From contig CATKZP010000002.1 in the NCBI GenBank assembly GCA_949841355.1, positions 124,001 to 188,000 on the forward strand: a stretch of 64,000 nucleotides of DNA, given 5' to 3'. Made by a program: the position numbers and the translations under genes. How positions within the stretch are numbered: the stretch's first letter is position 1; each line of letters starts with the position of its first letter. Under the pieces are notes generated by a model, which searched no databases, was not told where the DNA came from, and worked only from the letters and a program-made list of their open reading frames with translations. Source of the DNA: an uncultured Oscillospiraceae bacterium. GTDB lineage: Bacteria > Bacillota > Clostridia > Oscillospirales > Oscillospiraceae. Positions 27,898-37,214 of the stretch are shown here, in pieces.

Positions 27898-27918
27898 CTA
27901 GCATTCTATATAAATGGC
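27872..27918 (-). promoter_or_regulatory. Paired NrdR-like boxes upstream of nrdD
   Basis: ATACTATATCTTGTGG at 27872-27887 (13/16 to ACACTATATATTGTGT) and a weaker ATTCTATATAAATGGC at 27903-27918; 31-bp centre spacing; box 1 lies between -35 and -10. Confidence 0.55.
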
Positions 27919-28101
27919 CCCCTATTTTTTTGTCCAGGTTTTTTTGCTCCGGGGCTTGACAGCTCCGGTGGCCGTCCCTCCGCCCCGGGCATAGACTGGA
28001 GTGCACCCAGGCGGGCGCTGCGCCCTGCCCCCGCGTCCGACTCCGGCCCCGGCGGAGGCGGCGGGCCCCCTGGGCTCAGGGCCGGTGAAAGGAGCGTACT
28101 C

Positions 28102-29094
28102 ATGAGTCAATTCTATTGGAACGAACCCTCCAAGGGCTACGCCATGTCCGCGGAGGAGTTTGCCGCCGGGACCTGCCAGCGCCCCGGTCCTCAGCCCTGC
28201 CCGCCGTCCCAGCCCGGCTGCGGCTGCAATCCCGCCCCGCCCCCCATGCCCCCCACGGGCTGCGACTGCGGCGGAGCCATCCCCGGCTGTCCGGACGGCG
28301 GCTGCGGCCAGGGGCCGGAGTACTGCCAGCAGATGATCTGCTGCTGCCGTCCCGCCCCCGGACCCAACCCCCAGCCCCCCCAGGTGGAGGAGGGCTGCTG
28401 CTGCAAGCAGAGCTTCCGGGCGGCGCTGAGCCTTTTGTGCGACGAGCGCATCTCCAGCCTGCTGGACTTCGACATCGCCGCCTTCCTGACGGGCACCTAC
28501 GCCGCCGGGACGGTGCTCACCCCCATCACGCCCCCCGAGGAGGGGGCCGCCGCCCCTGCGGCGGTGGTGCCCACCGTCACCCCCGCCGACAACCTGGGGG
28601 TGCCCACGGGCAGCTTCCGCCGTTTCGCGCCGTGCAGCTGCGACCTGCTGGACATCAGTGCCGAGCTGTATACCGCCGCCGGCGCCGCCGTGGGCTTCAC
28701 CGCGGCCCAGGTAAACCTGTGCGAGCTGGACGCGGTGGTCATTCAAGGCGCCGCCGCCACGGCAGAGGGCGATCTCACCGCCGAGGAGGTGGCGGCCCGG
28801 AACTTCCGGTGCGTCCGCACCCTGCTGGCCCAGCGGCTCAGCCCGGTGGGCGCTCCCTGCGGCCAGACCGCCTGCTCCTGCGCCTGCGACGGCCGGGACT
28901 GCTGCTGCGCCGCCGGGCTGCTGTCCACCCTGGCTCAGAACAACCTCAGCCGCCGCGTGTCCCTGACGGCGGGGCTGCTGGTGCTGCACAACGTGCAGCT
29001 GCTGGGCACCGTGGGCAATGTGCTGGTGCTGGCCAACGAGGCCAACAACCGGCTGTACTTCGTGTGCGTGAACAGCGTGCAGTTCATCGGGTAA
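28102..29094 (+). CDS. Uncharacterised Cys/Pro-rich protein (possible spore-surface or envelope protein)
   Basis: 330-aa ORF with RBS; N-terminal CGCNPAPPPMPPTGCDCGG..., CCC clusters; apolar C-terminal domain LLGTVGNVLVLANEANNRLYFVCVNSVQFIG. Confidence 0.7.
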   Translation: MSQFYWNEPSKGYAMSAEEFAAGTCQRPGPQPCPPSQPGCGCNPAPPPMPPTGCDCGGAIPGCPDGGCGQGPEYCQQMICCCRPAPGPNPQPPQVEEGCCCKQSFRAALSLLCDERISSLLDFDIAAFLTGTYAAGTVLTPITPPEEGAAAPAAVVPTVTPADNLGVPTGSFRRFAPCSCDLLDISAELYTAAGAAVGFTAAQVNLCELDAVVIQGAAATAEGDLTAEEVAARNFRCVRTLLAQRLSPVGAPCGQTACSCACDGRDCCCAAGLLSTLAQNNLSRRVSLTAGLLVLHNVQLLGTVGNVLVLANEANNRLYFVCVNSVQFIG

Positions 29095-29150
29095 GGGACG
29101 CAGTCCTCCCGGCGGACCGGCCCGGCGCGGTTCATGGGATGAACAAATTT

Positions 29151-29181
29151 GCGCCCCCTCCGCATTCAGCGGAAGGGGCGC
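29151..29181. terminator. Stem-loop between convergent genes
   Basis: GCGCCCCCTCCGC-ATTCA-GCGGAAGGGGCGC, near-perfect 13-bp arms; only weak T-run. Confidence 0.6.
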
Positions 29182-29241
29182 GCCCTTATATGGTGGAAAA
29201 AGACCCGTCGTTTGGGCATGTTGACAATTTTCAAACAAGCC

Positions 29242-29685
29242 CTAGCTCTCCGTCTGCTCCTTTTCCCGGGCCAGCTCCCTGCGCACCGCCCGGGCCAGCC
29301 AGATCTGATAGGCCAATGCGCCGATCACAGAGGCCAGCGCAATCCACGGCAGCTCCGGCAGCGCCAGAGCGAACACCGCCCCGATTCCCATGAGAATCAC
29401 CGCCCCGTAGGGCATAACGGGGGCGAATGTTCCGAACATGGCCCGGTAGACGCGCCTTCCCGTCCGGCCGTTTTCCACGTCCTTCCGGTGTCCCTCTTCC
29501 GTCAGGGACGCCTCCAGGCCCTCCACCGCCATGCCCAGGGCCATCACGGCCAAGACCGCCCCGAACAGCCAGTCTCCCCGGCAGATCCGGACCACCGCAT
29601 ACGCCAGCATACCTCCAGCCCCCAATATTGTGACCAGCAGGGTTTTCCAACTGTATACCTTCACCGCTCCGCCCTCCTTGTCCAC
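29242..29685 (-). CDS. Small integral membrane protein, unknown function
   Basis: 147 aa, about four TM segments (VTILGAGGMLAYAVVRI; LFGAVLAVMALGMAV; APVMPYGAVILMGIGAVFAL; ALASVIGALAYQIWLA). Confidence 0.65.
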   Translation of the reverse strand: MDKEGGAVKVYSWKTLLVTILGAGGMLAYAVVRICRGDWLFGAVLAVMALGMAVEGLEASLTEEGHRKDVENGRTGRRVYRAMFGTFAPVMPYGAVILMGIGAVFALALPELPWIALASVIGALAYQIWLARAVRRELAREKEQTES

Positions 29686-29736
29686 ACGCCCTCTTTGTCT
29701 CTTCCAGTATACCTCAGCCAGCCGGGAAAGTCAAAG

Positions 29737-29752
29737 CGTTTCACGTGAAACA
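29737..29752. promoter_or_regulatory. Candidate parS (ParB-binding) site
   Basis: CGTTTCACGTGAAACA contains the perfect 14-bp palindrome GTTTCACGTGAAAC; one mismatch to TGTTNCACGTGAAACA. Confidence 0.75.
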
Positions 29753-29757
29753 ATCGT

Positions 29758-29786
29758 TTGACAAATCGAAACGGACGCTGTATACT
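29758..29786 (+). promoter_or_regulatory. dinB promoter (TTGACA-17-TATACT)
   Basis: -35 at 29758-29763, -10 at 29781-29786. Confidence 0.65.
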
Positions 29787-29807
29787 ATCCCCAAAGGGGG
29801 AAGCGCC

Positions 29808-31046
29808 ATGGAACGGATCATCTATCACTGCGACTGCAACAGCTTTTACTGCTCGGTGGAGCTGCTCTCCCACCCGGAGCTGCGGCGTGTTCCCACGGCG
29901 GTGTGCGGCGACCCCAAGAGCCGCCACGGCATCATCCTGGCCAAAAACGAGCCCGCCAAGCGGTGCGGCGTGCGCACGGCGGAGACCATCTGGCAGGCCC
30001 GGCAGAAGTGCCCCGACCTGGTCCTCCTCCCCGCCCACCAGGGGCTGTACCGGGAGTATTCCCAGCGGGTGAACGCCGTCTACGACCGCTTCACCGACCT
30101 CATCGAACCCTTCGGCATCGACGAGAGCTGGCTGGATGTCACCGGCTCCCTCCACCTGTTCGGCGGCGACCCCAAGGCCCTGGCCGACCGTATCCGCGGC
30201 ATCGTCCGGGAGGAGCTGGGACTGACCATCTCGGTTGGGGTGTCCTTCAACAAGGTGTTCGCCAAGCTGGGCAGCGACTACAAAAAACCGGACGCCACCA
30301 CCGTCATCTCCCGGGAGAACTTCAAGCAAATCGTCTGGCCCCTGCCGGTGACCGACCTGCTCTTTGTGGGCCGGGCGGCGGCCAGGGTGCTGCGGCAGTA
30401 CGGCGTGTCCACCATCGGGGATCTGGCCGTTTTTGACCGGGGCGCCCTCATTGAGCTGCTGGGCAAGCAGGGCGGGCAGCTGTGGGAGTACGCCAACGGC
30501 CTGGAGCACAGCGCCGTGGCCCCGGCGGGGACGTACACGCCCCCCAAATCGGTGGGCAATGGGGAGACCTTCCCCCGCAATCTCATCCGCCGGGATGAGG
30601 TGGGCCGGGGGGTGGCCATGTTGGCCGACCAGGTGGCGGTGCGGCTGCGCCGGCACGGCATGAAGGCGTCCACCCTTCAGGTGACCATCCGGGACCCCAA
30701 GTTTCACGACATCTGCCGCCAGCGGCCCCTGCCCGCCCCCACCAACACCGCCCGGGAGCTCTCCCAGGCCGCCATGGACATCATTGCCCGCAGCTGGAAG
30801 TCCAACGCCCCCATCCGGGCCATCACCCTCACCGCCCACAACCTCATCCCCGAGGGGGAGGCCGCGGTGCAGCTGGACCTGTTCCAGTCCTCCGCCCCCC
30901 AGCGGCGGGAGCGGGTGGAGACGCTGGAACGCACCATGGACGCCATCCGCTCCAAATACGGCCGGAAGGCGGTGACTGTGGCCGTCCTGGCCCCCCGGGA
31001 GCGGCCGGAGGAGGACCCCGGCGCGGAGGGAGCCCTGCCCTTCTGA
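29808..31046 (+). CDS. dinB: DNA polymerase IV (Y-family, DinB)
   Basis: IIYHCDCNSFYCSVELL; YSQRVNAVYDRF; IDESWLDVTGSLHLFG; ISVGVSFNKVFAKLGSDYKKPD. Confidence 0.94.
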   Translation: MERIIYHCDCNSFYCSVELLSHPELRRVPTAVCGDPKSRHGIILAKNEPAKRCGVRTAETIWQARQKCPDLVLLPAHQGLYREYSQRVNAVYDRFTDLIEPFGIDESWLDVTGSLHLFGGDPKALADRIRGIVREELGLTISVGVSFNKVFAKLGSDYKKPDATTVISRENFKQIVWPLPVTDLLFVGRAAARVLRQYGVSTIGDLAVFDRGALIELLGKQGGQLWEYANGLEHSAVAPAGTYTPPKSVGNGETFPRNLIRRDEVGRGVAMLADQVAVRLRRHGMKASTLQVTIRDPKFHDICRQRPLPAPTNTARELSQAAMDIIARSWKSNAPIRAITLTAHNLIPEGEAAVQLDLFQSSAPQRRERVETLERTMDAIRSKYGRKAVTVAVLAPRERPEEDPGAEGALPF

Positions 31047-31067
31047 GCCCAGCGCCCCGCAAAAAGC

Positions 31068-31106
31068 GAAGCCGCCCGAAACAGCCCGGGCGGCTTCGTT
31101 TATTCG
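31068..31106. terminator. Bidirectional rho-independent terminator
   Basis: GAAGCCGCCCGAAACAGCCCGGGCGGCTTCGTTTATT. Confidence 0.85.
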
Positions 31107-33841
31107 TCCATGTCAAAGGGCGGGGCCTCCCGGTCCTGGGGGAGGGCGTCCCCCTCGAAGGGCAGCTCGTCGGGGACGGCGGCCACCATGTTCTGCCGGT
31201 ACTGCATCTCCGCCCACTGCTCTTTGGTGATGAGCAGCTGCCGGGGCTTGGAGCCCTCGAAGGGGCCAACGACCCCCTTTTCCTCCATCTGGTCCACCAG
31301 CCGGGCCGCCCGGCCGTAGCCCAGCTTCAGCCTGCGCTGGAGCATGGACACGCTGGCCTGCCCCACCTCCAGCACCACGTCGATGGCGGCGGGGAGCAGC
31401 TCGTCGTAGTCGTCCCCGCCCGCCGGGTCGGAGCCGCCCACGCCCTTGTCCGCCTTGCTCTTGTCCTCGGCGTTCTTCTCGATCTCGTGCATGACCTGCT
31501 CGTCGTACTGGGCGGACGCACCCTCCTTGATGAAGTCCACCACGTTGGCCACCTCTTCCTCGGTGATGAAGCAGCCCTGCACCCGCAGCTTGTCCTGCCC
31601 CAGAGGGGCGTACAGCATGTCCCCCTTGCCCACCAGCTTTTCCGCTCCGGTGGTGTCCAGAATGATGCGGGACTCCAGGCTGGAGGCCACCGCGAAGGCG
31701 ATGCGGCTGGGGATGTTGGCCTTCATCAAGCCCGTGATCACGTCCGCCCGGGGGCTCTGGGTGGCGATGACCAGGTGCATCCCGGAGGCGCGGCCCATCT
31801 GGGCCACCCGGCAGATGGATTCCTCCACCTCCTTCGCCGCCACCAGCATCAGGTCGGCCAGCTCGTCGATGACCACCACGATCTGAGGCATGGGCTCCAG
31901 GCCGTCCCGCCGGGCGTGGTTGTTGTAGGACGCCAGGTCCTTCGCCCCCACCTCGGAGAACTTCTGGTAGCGCTTCATCATCTCGCTCACCGCCCACTGG
32001 AGGGCGCCCGCCGCCTTTTTGGGGTCGGTGACCACCGGGATGAGCAGGTGGGGGATGCCGTTGTAGACGCTCAGCTCCACCATTTTGGGGTCCACCATGA
32101 TGAGGCGGACCTCCTCCGGCGTGGCCTTGTAAAGCAGGGAGATGATGAGGGAGTTGGTGCACACCGACTTGCCCGACCCGGTGGTGCCCGCGATGAGCAT
32201 ATGGGGCAGCCGGGCGATATTGCCCACGATGGGGCTGCCGCTGATGTCCTTGCCCACGGCGAAGGACACCTTGGAGGAGCTGTCGGTAAACGCCTTGGAC
32301 GCCAGCACGTCCCGGATGCACACGGGGCTGACATGCCGGTTTGGCACCTCGATGCCCACGGTGGAAATCTTGTCGGGGATGGGGGCCACCCGGACGGCGG
32401 ACGCCCCCAGAGCCAGGGCGATGTCGCCGGACAGGTTGGTGATCTTGTTCAGCTTCACCCCCTGGTCCAGCTCCAGCTCATACCGGGTGACGGCGGGGCC
32501 CCGGATGACGTTGACAATCCGCGCGCTGACGCCGAAGGACTGAAGAGCGTCCTGAAGGCGCTGCTGGTTGGCGTGAAGCTCCCCCTCCGCGGCGGAGGCG
32601 CTGCCCCCTCCCCCCTGGTTGAGCAGGGTGACGGGGGGATAGCGGTAGGCGGGGGCGTCCTGCTCCATGCCGGCCTCGATCTCCCGGGCCACCTCCTCCC
32701 GGACCTGCTCCCGCTCCTCCTCCTTGGAGCGCTTCGGAGGGGCGGGCTCGCGGATGACGGGGGGCGGCACCGGGTCCTCCCGGACCACCGGAGGGGGCGG
32801 GGTCTCCGCGCGCAGGGGTGTGGGGGCCGGCGGGGCCGTCAGCTCCCCCGTGTCCGGCGGCGGGGCCGCCGGGGAGGGCTTGGGGGTGCGGGAAGGCTCC
32901 TTCATGGGGCGCAGCTCGGCCACGTCCTCGTACTCCGGGGGCTCCTCCTCCAAAACGGGCTTGTCCTCCCGGCCGGGGACGGCCACCCCCGCCACCTTGT
33001 CGAAAAAGGACTTCTTGCGCACGGTGGACACCGGCGTGGTGGGCTTTTTGCTCAGCAGGGGGCCGTCGTCCACGGGAATGTCGATGGCGGCGTTTTTCCG
33101 CCGGGCGGGGGCAGGCTCCTTGGGAGCCGCCCGGCGGGGTTCGGGCTCCGGGTAGTCGTCCGGGTCATACTCCGGGCGCTCCTCCCGGCGCTGGCGCAGG
33201 TAGTCCAGGATATCCGCCGGGGTGAGCCGCAGGGCGCACAGCGCCGCCGCCGCGGTGAACAGCAGCAGCACCACCACCGCTCCCACCGTGGTGAAGGCGA
33301 AGCGGAAGGCCATGGCCAGCGTACCGCTGACCACGCCGCCGCAGGCCGCCGCCCGGCCGTCCGCCCACAGCTTGCCGAACAGCGCCCAGCCCCACTCATA
33401 CTCCCCCCTGCTCAGCAGCAGGTGGAGCAGGGCCCCGATAAACACCGGCAGGCTCACCGCCCCCGCCACCCGCAGGCGGACGGGGCGGCCCCGGTGGAAC
33501 ACCAGTATGCCCGCTGCGGCCAGCAGCATGGGCGGGGCCAGGTAGAAGCCGTAGCCGCACAGCCCCTTGAGCAGGTCGCAGAACAGGGCGATGACCGCCC
33601 CGTCCTCCGTTTTGAAGTAGCCGATAGCCCCGAACAGGGCCAGCAGGAAGCACACCGCTCCCCCCACCTCCCGGCGGTAGGGCTTCTTCTGGGGCGCGGA
33701 CCGGCGGGACCGGCTCTTGGAGCCGGTCGAGGACCCGGACCGGGCCGCGGCGCGTTTGCCGCCGCTCTTGGACGGGCTGGACGAGGAGCGGCTCTTGGAC
33801 GGGCCGCTGGACGATGAAGTTCTCTTTTGTGTGGATGCCAT
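31100..33841 (-). CDS. DNA translocase FtsK/SpoIIIE
   Basis: Four-TM N-terminus; PHMLIAGTTGSGKSVCTNSLI (Walker A); VVVIDELADLM (Walker B); C-terminal winged-helix gamma domain (GQASVSMLQRRLKLGYGRAARLVDQMEEKGVVGP). Confidence 0.95.
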   Translation of the reverse strand: MASTQKRTSSSSGPSKSRSSSSPSKSGGKRAAARSGSSTGSKSRSRRSAPQKKPYRREVGGAVCFLLALFGAIGYFKTEDGAVIALFCDLLKGLCGYGFYLAPPMLLAAAGILVFHRGRPVRLRVAGAVSLPVFIGALLHLLLSRGEYEWGWALFGKLWADGRAAACGGVVSGTLAMAFRFAFTTVGAVVVLLLFTAAAALCALRLTPADILDYLRQRREERPEYDPDDYPEPEPRRAAPKEPAPARRKNAAIDIPVDDGPLLSKKPTTPVSTVRKKSFFDKVAGVAVPGREDKPVLEEEPPEYEDVAELRPMKEPSRTPKPSPAAPPPDTGELTAPPAPTPLRAETPPPPVVREDPVPPPVIREPAPPKRSKEEEREQVREEVAREIEAGMEQDAPAYRYPPVTLLNQGGGGSASAAEGELHANQQRLQDALQSFGVSARIVNVIRGPAVTRYELELDQGVKLNKITNLSGDIALALGASAVRVAPIPDKISTVGIEVPNRHVSPVCIRDVLASKAFTDSSSKVSFAVGKDISGSPIVGNIARLPHMLIAGTTGSGKSVCTNSLIISLLYKATPEEVRLIMVDPKMVELSVYNGIPHLLIPVVTDPKKAAGALQWAVSEMMKRYQKFSEVGAKDLASYNNHARRDGLEPMPQIVVVIDELADLMLVAAKEVEESICRVAQMGRASGMHLVIATQSPRADVITGLMKANIPSRIAFAVASSLESRIILDTTGAEKLVGKGDMLYAPLGQDKLRVQGCFITEEEVANVVDFIKEGASAQYDEQVMHEIEKNAEDKSKADKGVGGSDPAGGDDYDELLPAAIDVVLEVGQASVSMLQRRLKLGYGRAARLVDQMEEKGVVGPFEGSKPRQLLITKEQWAEMQYRQNMVAAVPDELPFEGDALPQDREAPPFDMDE

Positions 33842-33862
33842 GGAAGAGACCCTCCTGTTTTG

Positions 33863-34732
33863 TTATGCGCCGGCGGGTGCCAGCAGGGGGAGAAGAACGC
33901 TGGCGGCCAGGGCCGCGGCCCCGGCGATCCAGCAGTAGTAGGCAAACATGCCGAACTTGCCCTTGCGGGCCAGCAGCTTCACCAGGGAGATGGAGAAATA
34001 GCCCACCACCCCGGCCACCGCCATCCCCGTCAGGTACATGGGAAGCAGGGCCATGTCGATCTCCCCCGCGCCCGCCACCTTGATAACCTTCAGCAGGGTG
34101 GCGCCCAGCACGGCGGGCAGGGACAGCAGGAAGGAAAAGCGCACGGCGAAGTTGCGCTCAAAGCCCAGGGCCATCCCGGCGGAGATGGTGGCGCCCGACC
34201 GGGACAGGCCGGGGATGGTGGCCGCCCCCTGGGCCAGCCCCACCAGCAGCACGTCCTTCACCGTGGCGGTGCGGCCGTTCTTCCGCCCGCCGCCATACCG
34301 GTCGGACAAATACAGAATGCAGCCGGTGACCAGCAGCATGACGGACACGAACACCGGGTTGGCCCCCAGCTCCTCCACAAAATCCTCGATGGGCAGCACC
34401 AAAAACAGGGGCAGGGTGCCCAGCACCAGCAGCAGCACCAGCCGCCGGGCCTCGGGGGGATTGCTCCGCTCCCGCGCGCCCCCCCGGGAGAACAGCGACG
34501 CCAGCCCCCGGAAGAACTCCACGATCATGTCCGCGATGTCCCCCCGGTACACCACGCACACCGCCAGCAGCGTGGCAAAGTGGAGCAGAATGTTATAAAG
34601 GGCGTCCGGCTCCTCCATACCGAAGAAATGCTGTAACAGGGACAGGTGCCCCGAGCTGGATATGGGCAGAAACTCCGCCACTCCCTGCACCAAACCCAGA
34701 ACAATTGCCATCCAGAATTCCAATGTATCCAC
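33863..34732 (-). CDS. uppP: Undecaprenyl-diphosphatase UppP/BacA
   Basis: VLGLVQGVAEFLPISSSGHL; GLSRSGATISAGMALGFER. Confidence 0.95.
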   Translation of the reverse strand: MDTLEFWMAIVLGLVQGVAEFLPISSSGHLSLLQHFFGMEEPDALYNILLHFATLLAVCVVYRGDIADMIVEFFRGLASLFSRGGARERSNPPEARRLVLLLVLGTLPLFLVLPIEDFVEELGANPVFVSVMLLVTGCILYLSDRYGGGRKNGRTATVKDVLLVGLAQGAATIPGLSRSGATISAGMALGFERNFAVRFSFLLSLPAVLGATLLKVIKVAGAGEIDMALLPMYLTGMAVAGVVGYFSISLVKLLARKGKFGMFAYYCWIAGAAALAASVLLPLLAPAGA

Positions 34733-34915
34733 CTCGTTTCCCCCAGGCCCCAGCGGGGCGGGTCAAATATGTTCAAGATACTATATTACCACACTTCGCC
34801 GCAAAATTCCAGTGTCAATCGAAAAAGGATGGCCGCTGTGCTTCCTCCATGGGAAGCGGTGGGGACCGGAGAATTTTATTGTGCATTTTGATGCGGGTAA
34901 AATGCCCCGGTTTTC

Positions 34916-34944
34916 TTGCTTTTTCCCCGGTAATTTGCTACACT
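34916..34944 (+). promoter_or_regulatory. Candidate promoter (TTGCTT-17-TACACT) for hydratase gene
   Basis: -35 at 34916-34921, -10 at 34939-34944. Confidence 0.5.
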
Positions 34945-34974
34945 AAAGTAAATCACCCACGGGAGGGAATACAC

Positions 34975-37212
34975 ATGATTACCGTTCAAACCGCCCCCGT
35001 CCGCTTCCAGTGCGGCCGCTTTGTCCCCGCCGGGGACTGCCACAGCCGGGAGGGAACCATGGCTCACGCCATCCTCATGGCCCACAACGCCTCAAAGGAC
35101 CCGGACCGCCTGTCCATCCGCTTTGACGCCATGGCGTCCCACGACATCACCTACGTGGGCATCATCCAGACCGCCCGGGCCTCCGGGATGAAGGAGTTCC
35201 CCCTGCCCTATGTGCTCACCAACTGCCACAACTCCCTGTGCGCCGTGGGGGGCACCATCAACGAGGACGACCACGTGTTCGGCCTTTCCGCCGCCAAAAA
35301 GTACGGCGGCGAGTTCGTCCCCGCCCATCAGGCCGTCATCCACTCCTACATGCGGGAGCGGTACGCCGCCCCCGGCAGCATGATTCTCGGCTCCGACTCC
35401 CACACCCGCTACGGCGCTTACGGCTGTATGGCCATCGGTGAGGGCGGGCCGGAGTTGGCCCGGCAGCTGCTGCGCAAGACATACGACATCGCCTACCCCA
35501 AGGTGATCGCCGTCTACCTCACCGGCGCGCCCCGGCCTGGGGTGGGGCCCCAGGACGTGGCCCTGGCCCTGGTAGCGGCCACCTTCCAAAGCGGCGCGGT
35601 GAAGAACGCCGTGCTGGAGTTCTTCGGCCCCGGCGTGGCCAGCCTGTCCATGGACTACCGGTCGGGCATCGACGTGATGACCACCGAGACCACCTGCCTG
35701 TCCTCCCTGTGGCAGACCGACGCGCAGACCAAAACCGCCCTCGCCCTGCTGGGCCGGGGGGACCGCTACCAGGAGATGGCCCCGGCGGAGGGCGCGCGCT
35801 ATGACGGCGTCGTCACCGTGGAGCTGGACAAGGTGGAGCCCATGATCGCCTTGCCCTTCCACCCCTCCAACGCCTTCCCCATCCGGGAGTTCAAGGCCAA
35901 CATGGCCGACCTGCTCCACCGGGCGGACGTGGACGCCGCGGAGCAGCTGGGTGTGAAGAACACCCCCTCCCTGCTGAACAAGATCGTAAACGGCCGGTTC
36001 CTGGTGGACCAAGGGATCATCGCCGGCTGCTCCGGCGGCACCTACCAGAACCTGAAGCGGGCCGCCGAAATTCTGAAGGGCTGCTCCACCGGCTCCGGGG
36101 CCTTCTGGCTGAGCTGCTACCCCGGCTCCATGCCCATCAATCTGGAGCTGACGAAAAACGGCTGCATCGCCCAGCTTATGGCGGCGGGGGCGTCTATTCG
36201 CTCCTGTTTCTGCGGGCCGTGCTTCGGCGCGGGGGACGTGCCCGCCAACGGGGCCTTCTCCATCCGCCACTCCACCCGCAACTTCCCCAACCGGGAGGGC
36301 TCCAAGCCCGGGGACGGGCAGATCTCCTACGTGGCCCTCATGGACGCCCGGTCCATCGCCGCCACCGCCCGGATGGGCGGCGTGCTCACCGGGGCGGACG
36401 AGCTGCCTCCGGAAATCATTCCCGCCGACCGGCCCGACGAGCAGTGGAGCTATGACGATTCCGCCTACCGCTCCCGGGTGTACTTCGGCGTGGGCAGGCC
36501 CCAGCCCGACGCCCCGCTGGTCTTTGGCCCCAACATCGCTGACTGGCCGGAGCAGATTCCCCTGCCGGAGGACCTGCTGCTCACCTGCTGCGCCGCCATC
36601 TACGACCCGGTGACCACCACCGACGAGCTCATCCCCTCCGGGGAGACCTCCTCCTACCGCTCCAATCCTCTGCGGCTGTCCGAGTTCGCCCTGAGTCGGA
36701 AGGACCCCCAGTACGTCCCCCGGGCTAAAGCTGTCCAGGCGGTGGAAACGCTGCGCAGGAGCGATCCCGGCGCCCCCGAGGTGCGGGAGGCGCTGGGCGA
36801 ATTCGACCCCGCCAAAACCGGCCTGGGTTCCCTGGTGATGGCTCTCAAGCCCGGGGACGGCTCCGCCCGGGAGCAGGCCGCCTCCTGCCAGCGGGTGCTG
36901 GGGGGCTGCGCCAACCTGGCGGAGGAGTACGCCACCAAGCGCTACCGCTCCAACGTGGTGAACTGGGGTATGCTGCCCTTTGTGTCCGGCGGCCTCCGGG
37001 AGCTGAACCTCCAGCCCGGCGACCGGCTGCATATCCCCGGCATACGCGCCCTGCTGAAGGGGGACGGGGAGGAAATTGCCGCCACCCTCATTCAGGCCGG
37101 GACCGACGGCCCCACCGCCCGGGCTGTGACCCTCACCCTGCCCGGCCTCACCCGGGAGGAGCGGGACATCATTCTCGCCGGCTGCCTCATCAACTACTAC
37201 GCGGAGGGGTAA
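34975..37212 (+). CDS. Aconitase-superfamily hydratase (YbhJ-like)
   Basis: GSDSHTRYGAYGCMAIGEGGPELARQLLRKTY; CFCGPCFGAGDVPANGAFSIRHSTRNFPNREGSK; internal ATG at 34975 follows GGGAGG. Confidence 0.85.
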   Translation: MITVQTAPVRFQCGRFVPAGDCHSREGTMAHAILMAHNASKDPDRLSIRFDAMASHDITYVGIIQTARASGMKEFPLPYVLTNCHNSLCAVGGTINEDDHVFGLSAAKKYGGEFVPAHQAVIHSYMRERYAAPGSMILGSDSHTRYGAYGCMAIGEGGPELARQLLRKTYDIAYPKVIAVYLTGAPRPGVGPQDVALALVAATFQSGAVKNAVLEFFGPGVASLSMDYRSGIDVMTTETTCLSSLWQTDAQTKTALALLGRGDRYQEMAPAEGARYDGVVTVELDKVEPMIALPFHPSNAFPIREFKANMADLLHRADVDAAEQLGVKNTPSLLNKIVNGRFLVDQGIIAGCSGGTYQNLKRAAEILKGCSTGSGAFWLSCYPGSMPINLELTKNGCIAQLMAAGASIRSCFCGPCFGAGDVPANGAFSIRHSTRNFPNREGSKPGDGQISYVALMDARSIAATARMGGVLTGADELPPEIIPADRPDEQWSYDDSAYRSRVYFGVGRPQPDAPLVFGPNIADWPEQIPLPEDLLLTCCAAIYDPVTTTDELIPSGETSSYRSNPLRLSEFALSRKDPQYVPRAKAVQAVETLRRSDPGAPEVREALGEFDPAKTGLGSLVMALKPGDGSAREQAASCQRVLGGCANLAEEYATKRYRSNVVNWGMLPFVSGGLRELNLQPGDRLHIPGIRALLKGDGEEIAATLIQAGTDGPTARAVTLTLPGLTREERDIILAGCLINYYAEG

Positions 37213-37214
37213 GC

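Noticed and set aside
29130-29144. GTTCATGGGATGAAC short palindrome
   Set aside because: Only 6-bp arms in a spacer between convergent genes next to a better terminator-like stem-loop.
29427-29440. ATGTTCCGAACAT palindrome resembling a LexA/SOS-like box
   Set aside because: Lies inside a coding region, not at a promoter, and does not precede dinB.
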